A stretch of DNA of 39,822 nucleotides from Candidatus Omnitrophota bacterium (GCA_023247075.1 JAHFHD010000004.1:1-39822); one strand, 5' to 3'; shown: positions 18,324 through 28,016, counted from the stretch's first letter. The notes: generated by a model from the sequence alone, not told the origin. A program made the numbers and translations.

Positions 18324-18523
18324 ATACTGGCGCACATAATCGTAGGCAACTTTGGACGTTGCCTACGATTAGTGCTGGTGCATTGGCACCTGCATCAGGC
18401 GCCGGCACATCATCGTAGACGGACATCAAGTCCGTCACAATGAGTACTGGCGCATTAGCGCCGGCACATCATCGTAGACGGACATCAAGTCCGTCACAAT
18501 GAGTACTGGCGCATTAGCGCCGG
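18324..18523. repeat. Tandem array of hairpin units (two identical 59-bp units plus one diverged unit)
   Basis: GCCGGCACATCATCGTAGACGGACATCAAGTCCGTCACAATGAGTACTGGCGCATTAGC at 18401 and again at 18460; partial third start at 18519; diverged upstream unit with TCGTAGGCAAC-tttggac-GTTGCCTACGA. Confidence 0.85.
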
Positions 18524-18548
18524 AAAAATAAAATGAAACTCGGCACTA

Positions 18549-19322
18549 ATGATTCTGATGAAATCAAGAAACATTGATTTAGAAACTGTCAATGCGCGTT
18601 TTGAAAAAGCACAGCCGGAATTGATTCTTAAATGGGCTATTCAAGAATTCGAGCCGCGCATCGCGCTCACCTCGTCTTTTCAAACCGAGAGCATTGTGCT
18701 TCTTCACATGGTTTCGCAACTGAACCCGGCGATAGAAGTTCTTTTTCTAAACACAGGCTGGCATTTTGAGGAGACGCTTAAATTTAAAAACGAAGTAATC
18801 ACCTCGCTTGGACTTACCAATGTGATGGATCTTGAGGCGCTTCCAGGAAAGCGGGAAAAATCCATCAGCAGTTCGGATGGAAAGCCTTACTTTAAAGACC
18901 CTGACCACTGCTGCTACATTAATAAGGTAGAGCCGCTTGAGCTTGCGCTCAAAGAAGTAGATGCGTGGATTTCTGGGCTGCGCCGCTCACAATCAAAAAC
19001 CAGAAAAGATATTCAAATTGTTGAGGAATATCAAAAAGGTCTTTTTAAAATCAATCCGCTTGCCAATGTCACCTCCGGAGATATTTGGTGGTACATGAAA
19101 GAACACAAGCTGCCGGTGCACCCGCTTTTTGAGAAAGGTTATTTGAGCATTGGCTGCTGGCCATGCACCAAACCGGTTCAGCCCGGGGATGACGAACGTT
19201 CCGGCCGCTGGGCGGGAACCGAGAAAACAGAGTGCGGCATTCACACGTTTTTAAGACCCAAAAAAATAAGCGAGGGAATTTTAGAACAGAAAGAATCTAA
19301 GGAAGAAGGTGGTGGAATATGA
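18549..19322 (+). CDS. cysH: Phospho-/adenylylsulfate reductase (iron-sulfur APS reductase type)
   Basis: IALTSSFQTESIVLLHMVSQ, LFLNTGWHFEETLKFK, WISGLRRSQSKTR, CC (DPDHCCYINKVEPL) and CxxC (GCWPCTKPVQPGDDERSGRWAGTEKTECGIH). Confidence 0.92.
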   Translation: MILMKSRNIDLETVNARFEKAQPELILKWAIQEFEPRIALTSSFQTESIVLLHMVSQLNPAIEVLFLNTGWHFEETLKFKNEVITSLGLTNVMDLEALPGKREKSISSSDGKPYFKDPDHCCYINKVEPLELALKEVDAWISGLRRSQSKTRKDIQIVEEYQKGLFKINPLANVTSGDIWWYMKEHKLPVHPLFEKGYLSIGCWPCTKPVQPGDDERSGRWAGTEKTECGIHTFLRPKKISEGILEQKESKEEGGGI

Positions 19323-20503
19323 AACAAATTGAACCTCATGGAGGAGTGCTCGTATGTCGTGAAGTGACGGGCGCCGCGCGAGCTGAAACAAGTGAAAAAG
19401 CAAAGAAATTAAAATCCATCGTTTTGACTGAGCGCGAAGTCTGCGATTTGGAAATGATTGCAACAGGTGCTATGAGCCCGCTTCAGGGATTTATGATTGA
19501 AAGAGATTACAAAGCTTGTCTTGAATACAAAAGACTTGCAGATGGACTTCCGTGGACAATCCCAATTGTAAAGTCACTCAGCAGGGATGAGAAAGAAATA
19601 GTTGCCAAGGAAAAAGAAATTACCCTTCAAGACTCTAGCGGCCGAGCGCTTGCGATTTTGCAGGTTGAGAGTTTATTTGTTCATGACAAAGCCGAACACG
19701 CGCAGAAGATTTATGGCACGACGGATGAAGCGCATCCAGGAGTCAAGCAAATCAATCAAATGGGAGATTTTTTCCTGGGCGGCCGAATCACACTCTTTGC
19801 CCGCCCCGCCCACCAGGATTATTTAGATCACCGGTTTGACCCTGAGAAAACCCGCGCTTACTTTCGTGAAAAAGGATGGAAGCGCATCGTGGCTTTTCAG
19901 ACACGAAATCCGATTCACCGGGCGCACGAGTATTTGACCAAATGCGCTTTGGAAACTGTTGACGGACTTTTGATTCACCCACTTATGGGTGAAACCAAAA
20001 GCGACGATGTTCCGGCTCGCGTGAGATGGGATTGCTACACCACTTTGGTTGACCGGTATTACCCGAAGGACAAAGTGCTGCTCGGCGTTTTTCCTGCCTC
20101 AATGAGATACGCCGGCCCAAGAGAAGCTGTGTGGCATGCCATTTGCCGGAAAAATTATGGGTGCACGCACTTTATTGTGGGGCGGGACCACGCCGGCTGC
20201 AATCGGCCCGACGGCAAATCCTATTATGGCTCCTATGACGCGCAGCTGATTTTTGACGAGTTTTCCCCAAGTGAAATCGGCATTGAAATTTACAAGTTCG
20301 AGCATTCTTTTTACGACAGAAAATCAGGCGGAATTGTCAGTTACCGAACCGCTCCTCCAGACGCCGACCCATTTGTCGTTTCGGGGACCAAGCTCAGAGA
20401 ACTTTTGCGCGCCGGAGAAATTCCGCCGCCTGAAATCACGCGTCCTGAAGTCGCAAAAATTTTGATTGACGCAATGAGAGAAAACGAAAAAGTAAACCAA
20501 TAA
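19319..20503 (+). CDS. sat: Sulfate adenylyltransferase (ATP sulfurylase)
   Basis: EMIATGAMSPLQGFM, FQTRNPIHRAHEYLTKCALE, MRYAGPREAVWHAICRKNYGCTHFIVGRDHAG, VSGTKLRELLRAGEIPPPEITRPEVAKIL. Confidence 0.95.
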   Translation: MKQIEPHGGVLVCREVTGAARAETSEKAKKLKSIVLTEREVCDLEMIATGAMSPLQGFMIERDYKACLEYKRLADGLPWTIPIVKSLSRDEKEIVAKEKEITLQDSSGRALAILQVESLFVHDKAEHAQKIYGTTDEAHPGVKQINQMGDFFLGGRITLFARPAHQDYLDHRFDPEKTRAYFREKGWKRIVAFQTRNPIHRAHEYLTKCALETVDGLLIHPLMGETKSDDVPARVRWDCYTTLVDRYYPKDKVLLGVFPASMRYAGPREAVWHAICRKNYGCTHFIVGRDHAGCNRPDGKSYYGSYDAQLIFDEFSPSEIGIEIYKFEHSFYDRKSGGIVSYRTAPPDADPFVVSGTKLRELLRAGEIPPPEITRPEVAKILIDAMRENEKVNQ

Positions 20504-20514
20504 ACAGGCAAAAC

Positions 20515-21753
20515 ATGAGCTACGTTAAAGGGCTTAAGTGCAGAGAATGTGCGAGGACGTATCCAGCCGAAGCGATTTATGTCTGCGAATTTTGTTTTGC
20601 ATCGCTTGAGGTGGATTATGACTATGAGGCAATGCGCTCACACGTTACCCGCGCACGTATTGAGTCCGGTCCAAAAAGTTTGTGGCGCTACCGAGACCTC
20701 CTGCCAATTGACCGGGACCCTTCAGAGGGATTTCATTCAGGATTCACACCTCTTGTCCGAGCGGAACGTTTGGCGCAAGCGCTCGGCGTCAAAGAACTAT
20801 TCATTAAAGACGATTCAGTTTGCCACCCCACGCTTTCTTTTAAAGACCGAGTCGTGTCGGTTGCTCTTTCAAAAGCCAAAGAACTTGGTTTTGACACGGT
20901 TGCCTGCGCATCTACGGGAAATCTAGCGAATTCAGTTGCAGCACATGGCGCCAGAGCCGGCCTCAAGCGTTACATCTTTATTCCACATGATTTAGAAGCC
21001 GCAAAAGTTTTGGGGACGCTCATTTATGAGCCAAACCTGATTATGGTGAACGGCAATTACGATGACGTGAATCGTCTGTGTGGAGAAATTGCAGCGAAAT
21101 ACCGCTGGGCTTTTGTGAATGTCAATCTTCGCCCCTATTATGCGGAAGGGTCTAAAACATTTGGGTTTGAAGTGGCAGAACAATTAGGTTGGAAAACCCC
21201 GGCTCACGTGGTGTGCTGCGCGGCAAGCGGTTCGCTCATTACCAAAATTTGGAAAGGGTTTAAAGAATTTGAAAAACTCGACTTGCTTGAAGCGCCAGTT
21301 CAAACAAAACTTCATTGTGCGCAACCCGAAGGTTGTTCCCCCATTTCAGAACTGATTTTAAGCGGTGGCGATGCGCTCAGGCCAGTGAAACCTAAAACCA
21401 TTGCTAAGTCACTTGCCATCGGTAATCCAGCCGACGGCTATTATGCGCGTGACGCAGTACGGGAAAGCGGCGGAAGCGCTGAAGTGGCAACCGACCATGA
21501 AATCAGAGAGGGGATTCAACTACTCGCGCGCACCGAAGGTATTTTTACCGAAACTGCCGGAGGCGTTACCGTAGCCTGCGCCAAAAAATTAATTGAAACG
21601 AAAATAATTCCGAGAAATGACTCAATCGTACTTGCCATCACCGGAAACGGATTAAAGACTCAAGATGCGATTGAATCGGTCATAGAACCTGCCATCAAAA
21701 TCGAACCCCACCTTAAGTCTTTTGAAGAACAAATGCTCGCCGGCCGCAAGTAA
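20515..21753 (+). CDS. thrC: Threonine synthase (PLP fold-type II, N-terminal zinc ribbon)
   Basis: LKCRECARTYPAEAIYVCEFCFASLEVDYDYEA, HPTLSFKDRVVSVALSKAKELGFDTVACASTGNLANSVAAHGARAGL, TAGGVTVACAKKLIE. Confidence 0.88.
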   Translation: MSYVKGLKCRECARTYPAEAIYVCEFCFASLEVDYDYEAMRSHVTRARIESGPKSLWRYRDLLPIDRDPSEGFHSGFTPLVRAERLAQALGVKELFIKDDSVCHPTLSFKDRVVSVALSKAKELGFDTVACASTGNLANSVAAHGARAGLKRYIFIPHDLEAAKVLGTLIYEPNLIMVNGNYDDVNRLCGEIAAKYRWAFVNVNLRPYYAEGSKTFGFEVAEQLGWKTPAHVVCCAASGSLITKIWKGFKEFEKLDLLEAPVQTKLHCAQPEGCSPISELILSGGDALRPVKPKTIAKSLAIGNPADGYYARDAVRESGGSAEVATDHEIREGIQLLARTEGIFTETAGGVTVACAKKLIETKIIPRNDSIVLAITGNGLKTQDAIESVIEPAIKIEPHLKSFEEQMLAGRK

Positions 21754-21763
21754 CGAGACCTGT

Positions 21764-23179
21764 TTAATTTGATTTTTCGGGGCGGGAAGGCGCAGCAGTC
21801 TCTTTCGCCTCAGGGCCTTCCTCAAGGCGCTTCAGGTTTTCAAATAGTTTTTGGAAAACCCAATTTTGAATTACAAACGGAACAGAATTTCCGTGCATCA
21901 CCGCCGCATACCCATTTTTATCTTCAAGTGGGTCACCAACGTCAAGAATCTGAGGAAGTTCATTTGTCTCATAAATTTCAAGCGCGTATTTGGCAGGCGA
22001 CTTCACTTTTTTCTTTTGTTTTGAATCAAAGACAAGCGCTTTGACTTGAAAACTTTCAATGTCCTTTAGGTAAGCTGCAAGACCCTTCCAGTCCTTTGCG
22101 CCCGGGTCTACGGTGGTGGTTGCTCCATCCGAATGAATCACCAGTTTTTCGAGATGTTCTTTGGTAATCGCAAGCGCCTTTTCCTTAAAAAAGTGACTGT
22201 CATCAATCTGCAAGTTTTCAAATAAAAAAGGGAACAGGTGGAACAAAACAGGAGACCCAGAAACTTGGGCTGGGTAAGACGAGGCGTCTCCGCCTAAGCT
22301 AATTACGCGAAGGTTAATTGCAGGGCTGTTTTTAAACCCAATGTCAATTGTGATTAACGGAGATGAAAAGTCGAGCTTCGCATGTGCGGGGTCAATTGCC
22401 TCCTCAGCTTTTGAAGTTTTGAGAAGTTCTAAAAATTGAACCACCTTTTCACCATCAATTGGAAACGGAAGATCGTTTCGAACAAATTTCCAGCCTTTCT
22501 TAGACGGGTCTTTTGAGTCAGTTTCTAGAAGCGCTTGCGCAGTCACAATTTCTTGACCGTCAAAACGTCTTGCTACTCGAAGCGAAACCACTTGGTTTGT
22601 GTCGAAATCAATCATTTGAGTGGACGCCCAGTAGCCGCTTTCAAGAATTGCATCTGAAGAGTCGCGGTGAATTCCTGTCGCAAGTGGGAAATTGGTGTCG
22701 GTAAAAAATATTTGTTCAGACTCACTGCGCCGCACAAACACTTCTTCTTGTGCTTTCTTTTTTGCGCCAATGAGGAAATGAAGCAGTTCAGAACCGGTGG
22801 AATTGCTTAGCTTTACATGAAAAGCTTCTTCTGGCCCAATTCCAAAGCCAGAAAACAAAGATTTGCTTGTTCCCCGAAGCTCTCCTTTGGCCTCCAGGAT
22901 TTTTTTAAGAAAATTCTCAATTTTTTCTTGATCTGCGTGGGCGTTGGCAAGACTTTTCGCTTGCCAGTTAGCCCCCTCTTTAACGAGGAGAATTCCTTTG
23001 TCTGAACCGGCGCCCTTAAAAATTTCAATCTTTGAAACGCTTGACATGTCAAACGCGAATCCCAGAGAAGCAAATACCTCGGTGGAAAGTTCTTTTGGTT
23101 TTGCGAATTGCTTGAGCGCAACACCAATTGCGAGAAAAGAGAGAATGATTCCGAGAATCAGAAGATGACTACGCTTCAT
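21764..23179 (-). CDS. DUF4340 domain protein
   Basis: MKRSHLLILGIILSFLAIGVALKQF signal/TM; KIEIFKGAGSDKGILLVKEGANWQAKSLANAHADQEKIENFLKKILEAKGE; ATG at 23179 overlaps the upstream stop. Confidence 0.75.
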   Translation of the reverse strand: MKRSHLLILGIILSFLAIGVALKQFAKPKELSTEVFASLGFAFDMSSVSKIEIFKGAGSDKGILLVKEGANWQAKSLANAHADQEKIENFLKKILEAKGELRGTSKSLFSGFGIGPEEAFHVKLSNSTGSELLHFLIGAKKKAQEEVFVRRSESEQIFFTDTNFPLATGIHRDSSDAILESGYWASTQMIDFDTNQVVSLRVARRFDGQEIVTAQALLETDSKDPSKKGWKFVRNDLPFPIDGEKVVQFLELLKTSKAEEAIDPAHAKLDFSSPLITIDIGFKNSPAINLRVISLGGDASSYPAQVSGSPVLFHLFPFLFENLQIDDSHFFKEKALAITKEHLEKLVIHSDGATTTVDPGAKDWKGLAAYLKDIESFQVKALVFDSKQKKKVKSPAKYALEIYETNELPQILDVGDPLEDKNGYAAVMHGNSVPFVIQNWVFQKLFENLKRLEEGPEAKETAAPSRPEKSN

Positions 23180-25695
23180 GGCGTGTGAATCAAAAGGGCT
23201 TTTAGGTAATTGCGTTTTGAACGGCTGCGCATGAACATCCGCATTGCACCTGCCGCTGCAATCAAAGCAGGAATAAAAATGGTTACAAAAAAGCGCCACC
23301 ACACTTTAGTTGCGGTTGAAACATGTCCAAGCGACCGGTTAATCGGCTGCTTGGAGCGTATGGTCACCAAATCTTCGCCAAGTGTAATGGCGTTAATTGA
23401 GTTGAGGAAAAAAGGAAGATGTCCCGCACCCTGGACAAGTTCGCGGTCAAACATTCGAGCGTCTCCGACCAGAAGAAGCTGGCCGGGAGCCGCTGTGAGA
23501 TTTTCAGATTGTTCTGATTTGCTTTCTGGTTTTTTGGCTTGAGGCTCTTCTTCCGAGGTTTCGGTTTCCGGCCACGCGGGAACAACCTGGTTGTGGAATG
23601 TGTTTTCAAATTGTCCCCGCACAAGAACTGCAAGCGGGAATGGGCCATTTTCACTGCTCAAAGTTTTGTTCAGGTCTTTGGGGCGAATTGGGTCTTGGCG
23701 GAATGGAATTTTCCACGAGCGGGCACTTGAAGAAAAAAGTGTTTCGACCTTCAGTTTTTGTTCAGCTACTTTTTTTGAGTCAATTTTAAGGGCAGTGCCC
23801 CAAAGGTAAACAAGCGGAGAAAGATGCGAAGTAATGGACACATTTTGATTCATTCCGGATTGAATAATTCGAATGTGAAGCGGCAGCTTCACCGGAACCG
23901 TAAGGTCAAATGGCCCCATAGAAGAGCCGCCACTTAGATTAATAATGTCATGCTCCTCATCAAGGAGAATCGAATCATCCACTTCAAAACCCCACGGCTT
24001 GGTCAGCGCATTGACGCCCGAATCTTTCCCGCGCGGCATAATGTTAAGACGTGACCCGGCAACGGAATAATCGTACTCATGCTGCTGAACTGCGAGAAAA
24101 ACAGAACCGCCTTGGTAGAGAAATTTATTGATTTCGTAATCTTGACGGTCGCTTAGTTTTTCCGGGTCCAAAATCACAAGTGTTTTCGTACCTTGCGGGA
24201 TGGGCTCAGATTCACTAAGCCGAATTCGTTCGGCGGGAAATCCTTCGTAAGAAAGGGCAAGCCCCACAAGTTCAAACTTGTCGTCACGGTACTGAGGCGG
24301 CACACGACCGCCCCCGAGTTGAGCAAGCAAAGCCTGCATTCCTTTGGGCACCGATTTTTCTTCGTATGGAGCCATGAGCGCAACTTTGGGCTCTTCATCA
24401 AGCGTCATCCGGTAAATTTTAGAAATGACCGTGTATTCAAGCTCGTGAATCGTGTCCGGAATCACTCTGGGAATTACTTCATCAGGCTTATCTTTGTAGG
24501 AAACTGAAAGTGAAGCATAGACAAGCCGCACAGCTACTTCATCTGAAACAATAGCCCTGACTTGAAACGGCTGAATGCCCTTTTGCTGGAGCTGCTCTTC
24601 AAGTGAGCCCCCGTTTTTGCCTGATTCAGCACCCTCAACTACGTTTGCGGCTTCCATGTGGAAAATTTTGTAACGGAAATTGCCTTTTGAAGCAACCACA
24701 AATTCATCCAGCTTGTCGACCACATCCTGCTCAAGTGACTTCATGCCAGTCGGCATTTTGTCGGAAGGCGAAACATAAAACTTCACATTGACAGGAGCTT
24801 CAAGTGCGCGAAGAATTTTCTTGGTCGCTTTTGAAATGGTGTAAATTTTTCCCTGGGTCAGGTCAAAGCGGCCAATCGGAATGCCTGCAAGCAGCCAGTT
24901 TGACAAAAAGAAAATACCCACGCAAGCGGTCACCGCAGTGGTAAAAATTTTCTTCGCATTCGGCCGCATTCGGCCTTCCAGCCAAAATCCGTTCAGGACG
25001 AGAAAAATTCCGGTTCCAAGCAGGAAATAAAGAGCGTCCCGATTGTCAAGAACCCCTTTGCCAAACGATTCAAAGTGACTGGCTGAACCCACATGCGAGC
25101 GAAGTAAGGTGCCAAGACCAGGCAGCCAGCCATCAATAGAAGAAGCAATGTATTCAGTGCCGGTCAGGTGAAGCCCGTAGCAAATAATCATTGCAAGAAT
25201 AAACGCCACAATTTGGTCGCGGCAAAGGCCCGAAATAAAAATGCCGATTGCGAGAAAAAAAGAGCCAAGCAAAATTGCACCCAAATATCCACCCATAATC
25301 ATTCCGAAATCCGGACGGCCGAGCAGGCAAATCATAATGGGAAGGGGAAGCGTGCTTACAAGCGCTGAAAGATAAAACACAAGGCTTGCAAGGAATTTGC
25401 CAAGCACAAGCTCGCGCGTTTCCATTGGAAAGGTGAGCAAAAGTTCAAGCGTGTTGCCCCGCCGTTCCTCAGCCCAAAGGCGCATCGTAACGGCCGGCAG
25501 GAATATGGAAAGGACAAACGGCAGCATTTCAAAAAATGTCCGCATGTCCGCCATGCCAATGAGAAAGAACTGCGTCATAAAAAGCCCGCCGTTCAAAATG
25601 ATAAAGACGATGATGAAGATGTAGGCGATGGCAGAATTAAAATAAGCAGCCATTTCGCGGCGAAATACGGTTAAGAGTCGGGAAACATTAATCAT
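23176..25695 (-). CDS. Fused ABC-2 permease and GldG-like (ABC_transp_aux) protein
   Basis: N-terminal FRREMAAYFNSAIAYIFIIVFIILNGGLFMTQFF...MRLWAEERRGNTLELLLTFPMETRELVLGKFLASLVFY; then RFDLTQGKIYTISKATKKILRALEAPVNVKFYVSPSDKMP GldG-like domain; C-terminal TM. Confidence 0.85.
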   Translation of the reverse strand: MINVSRLLTVFRREMAAYFNSAIAYIFIIVFIILNGGLFMTQFFLIGMADMRTFFEMLPFVLSIFLPAVTMRLWAEERRGNTLELLLTFPMETRELVLGKFLASLVFYLSALVSTLPLPIMICLLGRPDFGMIMGGYLGAILLGSFFLAIGIFISGLCRDQIVAFILAMIICYGLHLTGTEYIASSIDGWLPGLGTLLRSHVGSASHFESFGKGVLDNRDALYFLLGTGIFLVLNGFWLEGRMRPNAKKIFTTAVTACVGIFFLSNWLLAGIPIGRFDLTQGKIYTISKATKKILRALEAPVNVKFYVSPSDKMPTGMKSLEQDVVDKLDEFVVASKGNFRYKIFHMEAANVVEGAESGKNGGSLEEQLQQKGIQPFQVRAIVSDEVAVRLVYASLSVSYKDKPDEVIPRVIPDTIHELEYTVISKIYRMTLDEEPKVALMAPYEEKSVPKGMQALLAQLGGGRVPPQYRDDKFELVGLALSYEGFPAERIRLSESEPIPQGTKTLVILDPEKLSDRQDYEINKFLYQGGSVFLAVQQHEYDYSVAGSRLNIMPRGKDSGVNALTKPWGFEVDDSILLDEEHDIINLSGGSSMGPFDLTVPVKLPLHIRIIQSGMNQNVSITSHLSPLVYLWGTALKIDSKKVAEQKLKVETLFSSSARSWKIPFRQDPIRPKDLNKTLSSENGPFPLAVLVRGQFENTFHNQVVPAWPETETSEEEPQAKKPESKSEQSENLTAAPGQLLLVGDARMFDRELVQGAGHLPFFLNSINAITLGEDLVTIRSKQPINRSLGHVSTATKVWWRFFVTIFIPALIAAAGAMRMFMRSRSKRNYLKALLIHTP

Positions 25696-26453
25696 ATTCC
25701 AGTTTTCCCTCCACGATTTGGCAAAAGCAGCGCAATAAAAATGTCTTCAAGACTTGGGTTTGATTTCAACTCGCTGCCGCGCAAGCGCACTTCACTTGCA
25801 AGTTCGCTTTGCGTTCCTTGAGAAACAATTTTTCCTTCATTAATAATAACAATTCGGTCAGCCGCAGCCTCTACTTCCTGGAGAATATGTGTTGAAAAAA
25901 TAATGGTTTTTTCTTTAGCTAAATTTCGAATCAATTCCCGGATTCCAATGATTTGAAGCGGGTCAAGTCCTGAGGTGGGCTCATCAAGAATAAGCACTTT
26001 CGGGTCGTGGATGAGCGCTTGGGCAAGTCCAACGCGCTGGCGAAACCCTTTTGAAAGTTCCGAGATCAAATGCTTCCAAACAGATTCAAGATTGCAGGCT
26101 TCGCGCACCCAGCGCAGCCGCTCCGTTAATTTTTGTCCTTGAAGACCACGCGCACTTCCAACAAATGTGAGATATTCCTCAGTTTGCATGTCAGGGTAAA
26201 GCGGTGCGGTTTCAGGAAGATAACCAATGCATCTGCGGACTTTTTCAGAATTTTCTAAAATGTCGAGGCCATCAATTTTGGCCGTTCCCGATGAGGGGTA
26301 CAGGTAAGTTGTGAGAATACGCATCGCAGTCGTTTTGCCCGCGCCATTTGGCCCAAGAAGCCCGAGCACTTCCCGCTCGTTTGCACGGAACGACACATTT
26401 GAAAGCGCCACATAATTTCCGTAGCGCATGGTAAGAGACCGAACATCAATCAT
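25692..26453 (-). CDS. ABC transporter ATP-binding protein (GldA-like)
   Basis: MIDVRSLTMRYGNYVALSNVSFRANEREVLGLLGPNGAGKTTAMRILTTYLYPSSG...LSKGFRQRVGLAQALIHDPKVLILDEPTSGLDP; ATG at 26453. Confidence 0.92.
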   Translation of the reverse strand: MIDVRSLTMRYGNYVALSNVSFRANEREVLGLLGPNGAGKTTAMRILTTYLYPSSGTAKIDGLDILENSEKVRRCIGYLPETAPLYPDMQTEEYLTFVGSARGLQGQKLTERLRWVREACNLESVWKHLISELSKGFRQRVGLAQALIHDPKVLILDEPTSGLDPLQIIGIRELIRNLAKEKTIIFSTHILQEVEAAADRIVIINEGKIVSQGTQSELASEVRLRGSELKSNPSLEDIFIALLLPNRGGKTGI

Positions 26454-26561
26454 AACTGCTCCAAAGTTTGAATTACATTTTACACACCCTGTCAAGAGTA
26501 CGGCCCTGACTGCGCCATTAAAATTGTGTTCTTTGCCTGTAAAGCAGCACTGCTTCACTGT

Positions 26562-26626
26562 GTCATTCCCGCGAAAGCGGGAATCCACTAATCCTGGATC
26601 CCCGCTTAAAGAGTGCGGGGATGACA
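26562..26626. repeat. Palindromic repeat (GTCATTCCCGCGAAAGCGGGAATCC...GGGGATGAC type)
   Basis: GTCATTCCCGCGAAAGCGGGAATCCACTAATCCTGGATCCCCGCTTAAAGAGTGCGGGGATGACA in the divergent intergenic region. Confidence 0.85.
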
Positions 26627-26732
26627 ATGGGGCGCGAAGTAAAGTGCGCAATTTTAGTTTCGGGATTTATGGTTTTATGCGCAAGGAATTTCTTTTGCGC
26701 GGCAGAGCTTGATCAGCTAGAATACAAATCCT

Positions 26733-27008
26733 ATGGCAATTAAAGTAAGAATTCCAACGCCTCTACAAAAACTAACGCAAGAAAAGCCTGAAGTGGAACT
26801 TCACGCAAGCTCGATCGAACACTTAATTCAGGAGCTTGAACATGCCTACCCCGGGATGAAAGCCCGCATTTGTGATGAGTCGGGGAATGTCAGGCGCTTC
26901 ATTAATATCTTCCTCAATGAAGAAGACATCCGGTTCCTGAGCCGGGAAAAAACAGCGCTTAAAGACGGGGATGAAGTCTCCATTCTGCCGGCAATTGCGG
27001 GCGGCTAA
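26733..27008 (+). CDS. MoaD/ThiS-family sulfur-carrier protein (CysO-like)
   Basis: VKVRIPTPLQKLTQ...VRRFINIFLNEEDIRFLSREKTALKDGDEVSILPAIAGG, with C-terminal Gly-Gly. Confidence 0.85.
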   Translation: MAIKVRIPTPLQKLTQEKPEVELHASSIEHLIQELEHAYPGMKARICDESGNVRRFINIFLNEEDIRFLSREKTALKDGDEVSILPAIAGG

Positions 27009-27016
27009 CTCCCTTC

Positions 27017-28003
27017 ATGGCACTGACCCTAGACCTAATTTCTGACCTCAAAGAGCGTGTGATTGAAGGTGGTGAAATCACGCGCGAAGAAGCTTGTTTG
27101 CTTATGTCTGTAGAGGGCACTGATTTATTTGAAGCACTGCTTTGCGCTGCCCATGACATCACTTTAGCGTACCACTCAAAAAGAGCAGGACTTTGCTCGC
27201 TCATTAACGCAAAAAGTTATTTGTGCGCGGAAGATTGTGGATTTTGCGCGCAATCCGTCCGCTTTGAAACTTCTGCTGCGCGGTATGAATTACTTGAGCC
27301 GGATGTGATTATTGCCGCGGCAAAAAAAGCCGAGGAAAATGGCGCCCAAAATTTTTGCATTGTGACAAGCGGTGGCGCTTTAAGCGATGACGAATTCGAA
27401 AAAATGCTTCCGATTATCCGCCGGTTGAAGAACGAGACAAAACTTGGCATTGATGGCTCACTCGGATTTTTAACCGCTGAGCGTGTCACTCAATTGAAAG
27501 CTGCAGGACTCAGGCGTTTCAACAGCAATCTTCAAACCTCCCGTGAATTTTACCCCGAAATTGTGTCCACTCATTCCTATGACAAACGCATTGAGACACT
27601 TGAACTTCTTCGCGAGGGCGAACTTGAAATGTGTTCAGGGGGAATTTTAGGAATGGGCGAAAGCGCAGAAGACCGTGTAAATATGGTTTTTGAACTCAAG
27701 CGTTTCAAGCCTGAATGTCTTCCAGTAAATATTTTAAATCCACGCCCTGGCACGCCGCTTGAACAAGTCACCAAACTTTCATCCGAAGAAATTCTTAAAA
27801 CCATAGCGGTTTACCGATTTGTTCTTCCACAATCCAACATCAAGCTTTCAGGAGGAAGGGAAGTGAATCTCTCGCAATTGGAACAAGAACAGGCGCTTCG
27901 CGGCGGCGCAAACGGACTAATTGTCGGCGGCTACCTCACGACAGGCGCAAATCCGGTGAAGCAGGATCTTGAGATGCTCAAACGCGCCGGCTACGAATTT
28001 TAG
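27017..28003 (+). CDS. bioB: Biotin synthase
   Basis: CSLINAKSYLCAEDCGFCAQSVRF (radical SAM cluster), RFNSNLQTSREFYPEIVSTHSYDKRIETLE, CSGGILGMGESAEDRVNM, NILNPRPGTPLE, ANGLIVGGYLTTGANPVKQDLEMLKRAGYE. Confidence 0.93.
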   Translation: MALTLDLISDLKERVIEGGEITREEACLLMSVEGTDLFEALLCAAHDITLAYHSKRAGLCSLINAKSYLCAEDCGFCAQSVRFETSAARYELLEPDVIIAAAKKAEENGAQNFCIVTSGGALSDDEFEKMLPIIRRLKNETKLGIDGSLGFLTAERVTQLKAAGLRRFNSNLQTSREFYPEIVSTHSYDKRIETLELLREGELEMCSGGILGMGESAEDRVNMVFELKRFKPECLPVNILNPRPGTPLEQVTKLSSEEILKTIAVYRFVLPQSNIKLSGGREVNLSQLEQEQALRGGANGLIVGGYLTTGANPVKQDLEMLKRAGYEF

Positions 28004-28016
28004 GTGCCTAGTTGTT

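Noticed and set aside
18401-18523. Possible CRISPR array
   Set aside because: Units are directly abutting 59-bp identical repeats with internal hairpins, there are no unique spacers, and no cas genes are visible.
26428-26712. ORF 26428-26712 and the N-terminal extension of the minus ATPase ORF
   Set aside because: Both translate the GTCATTCCCG repeat; the real ATPase start is ATG 26453.
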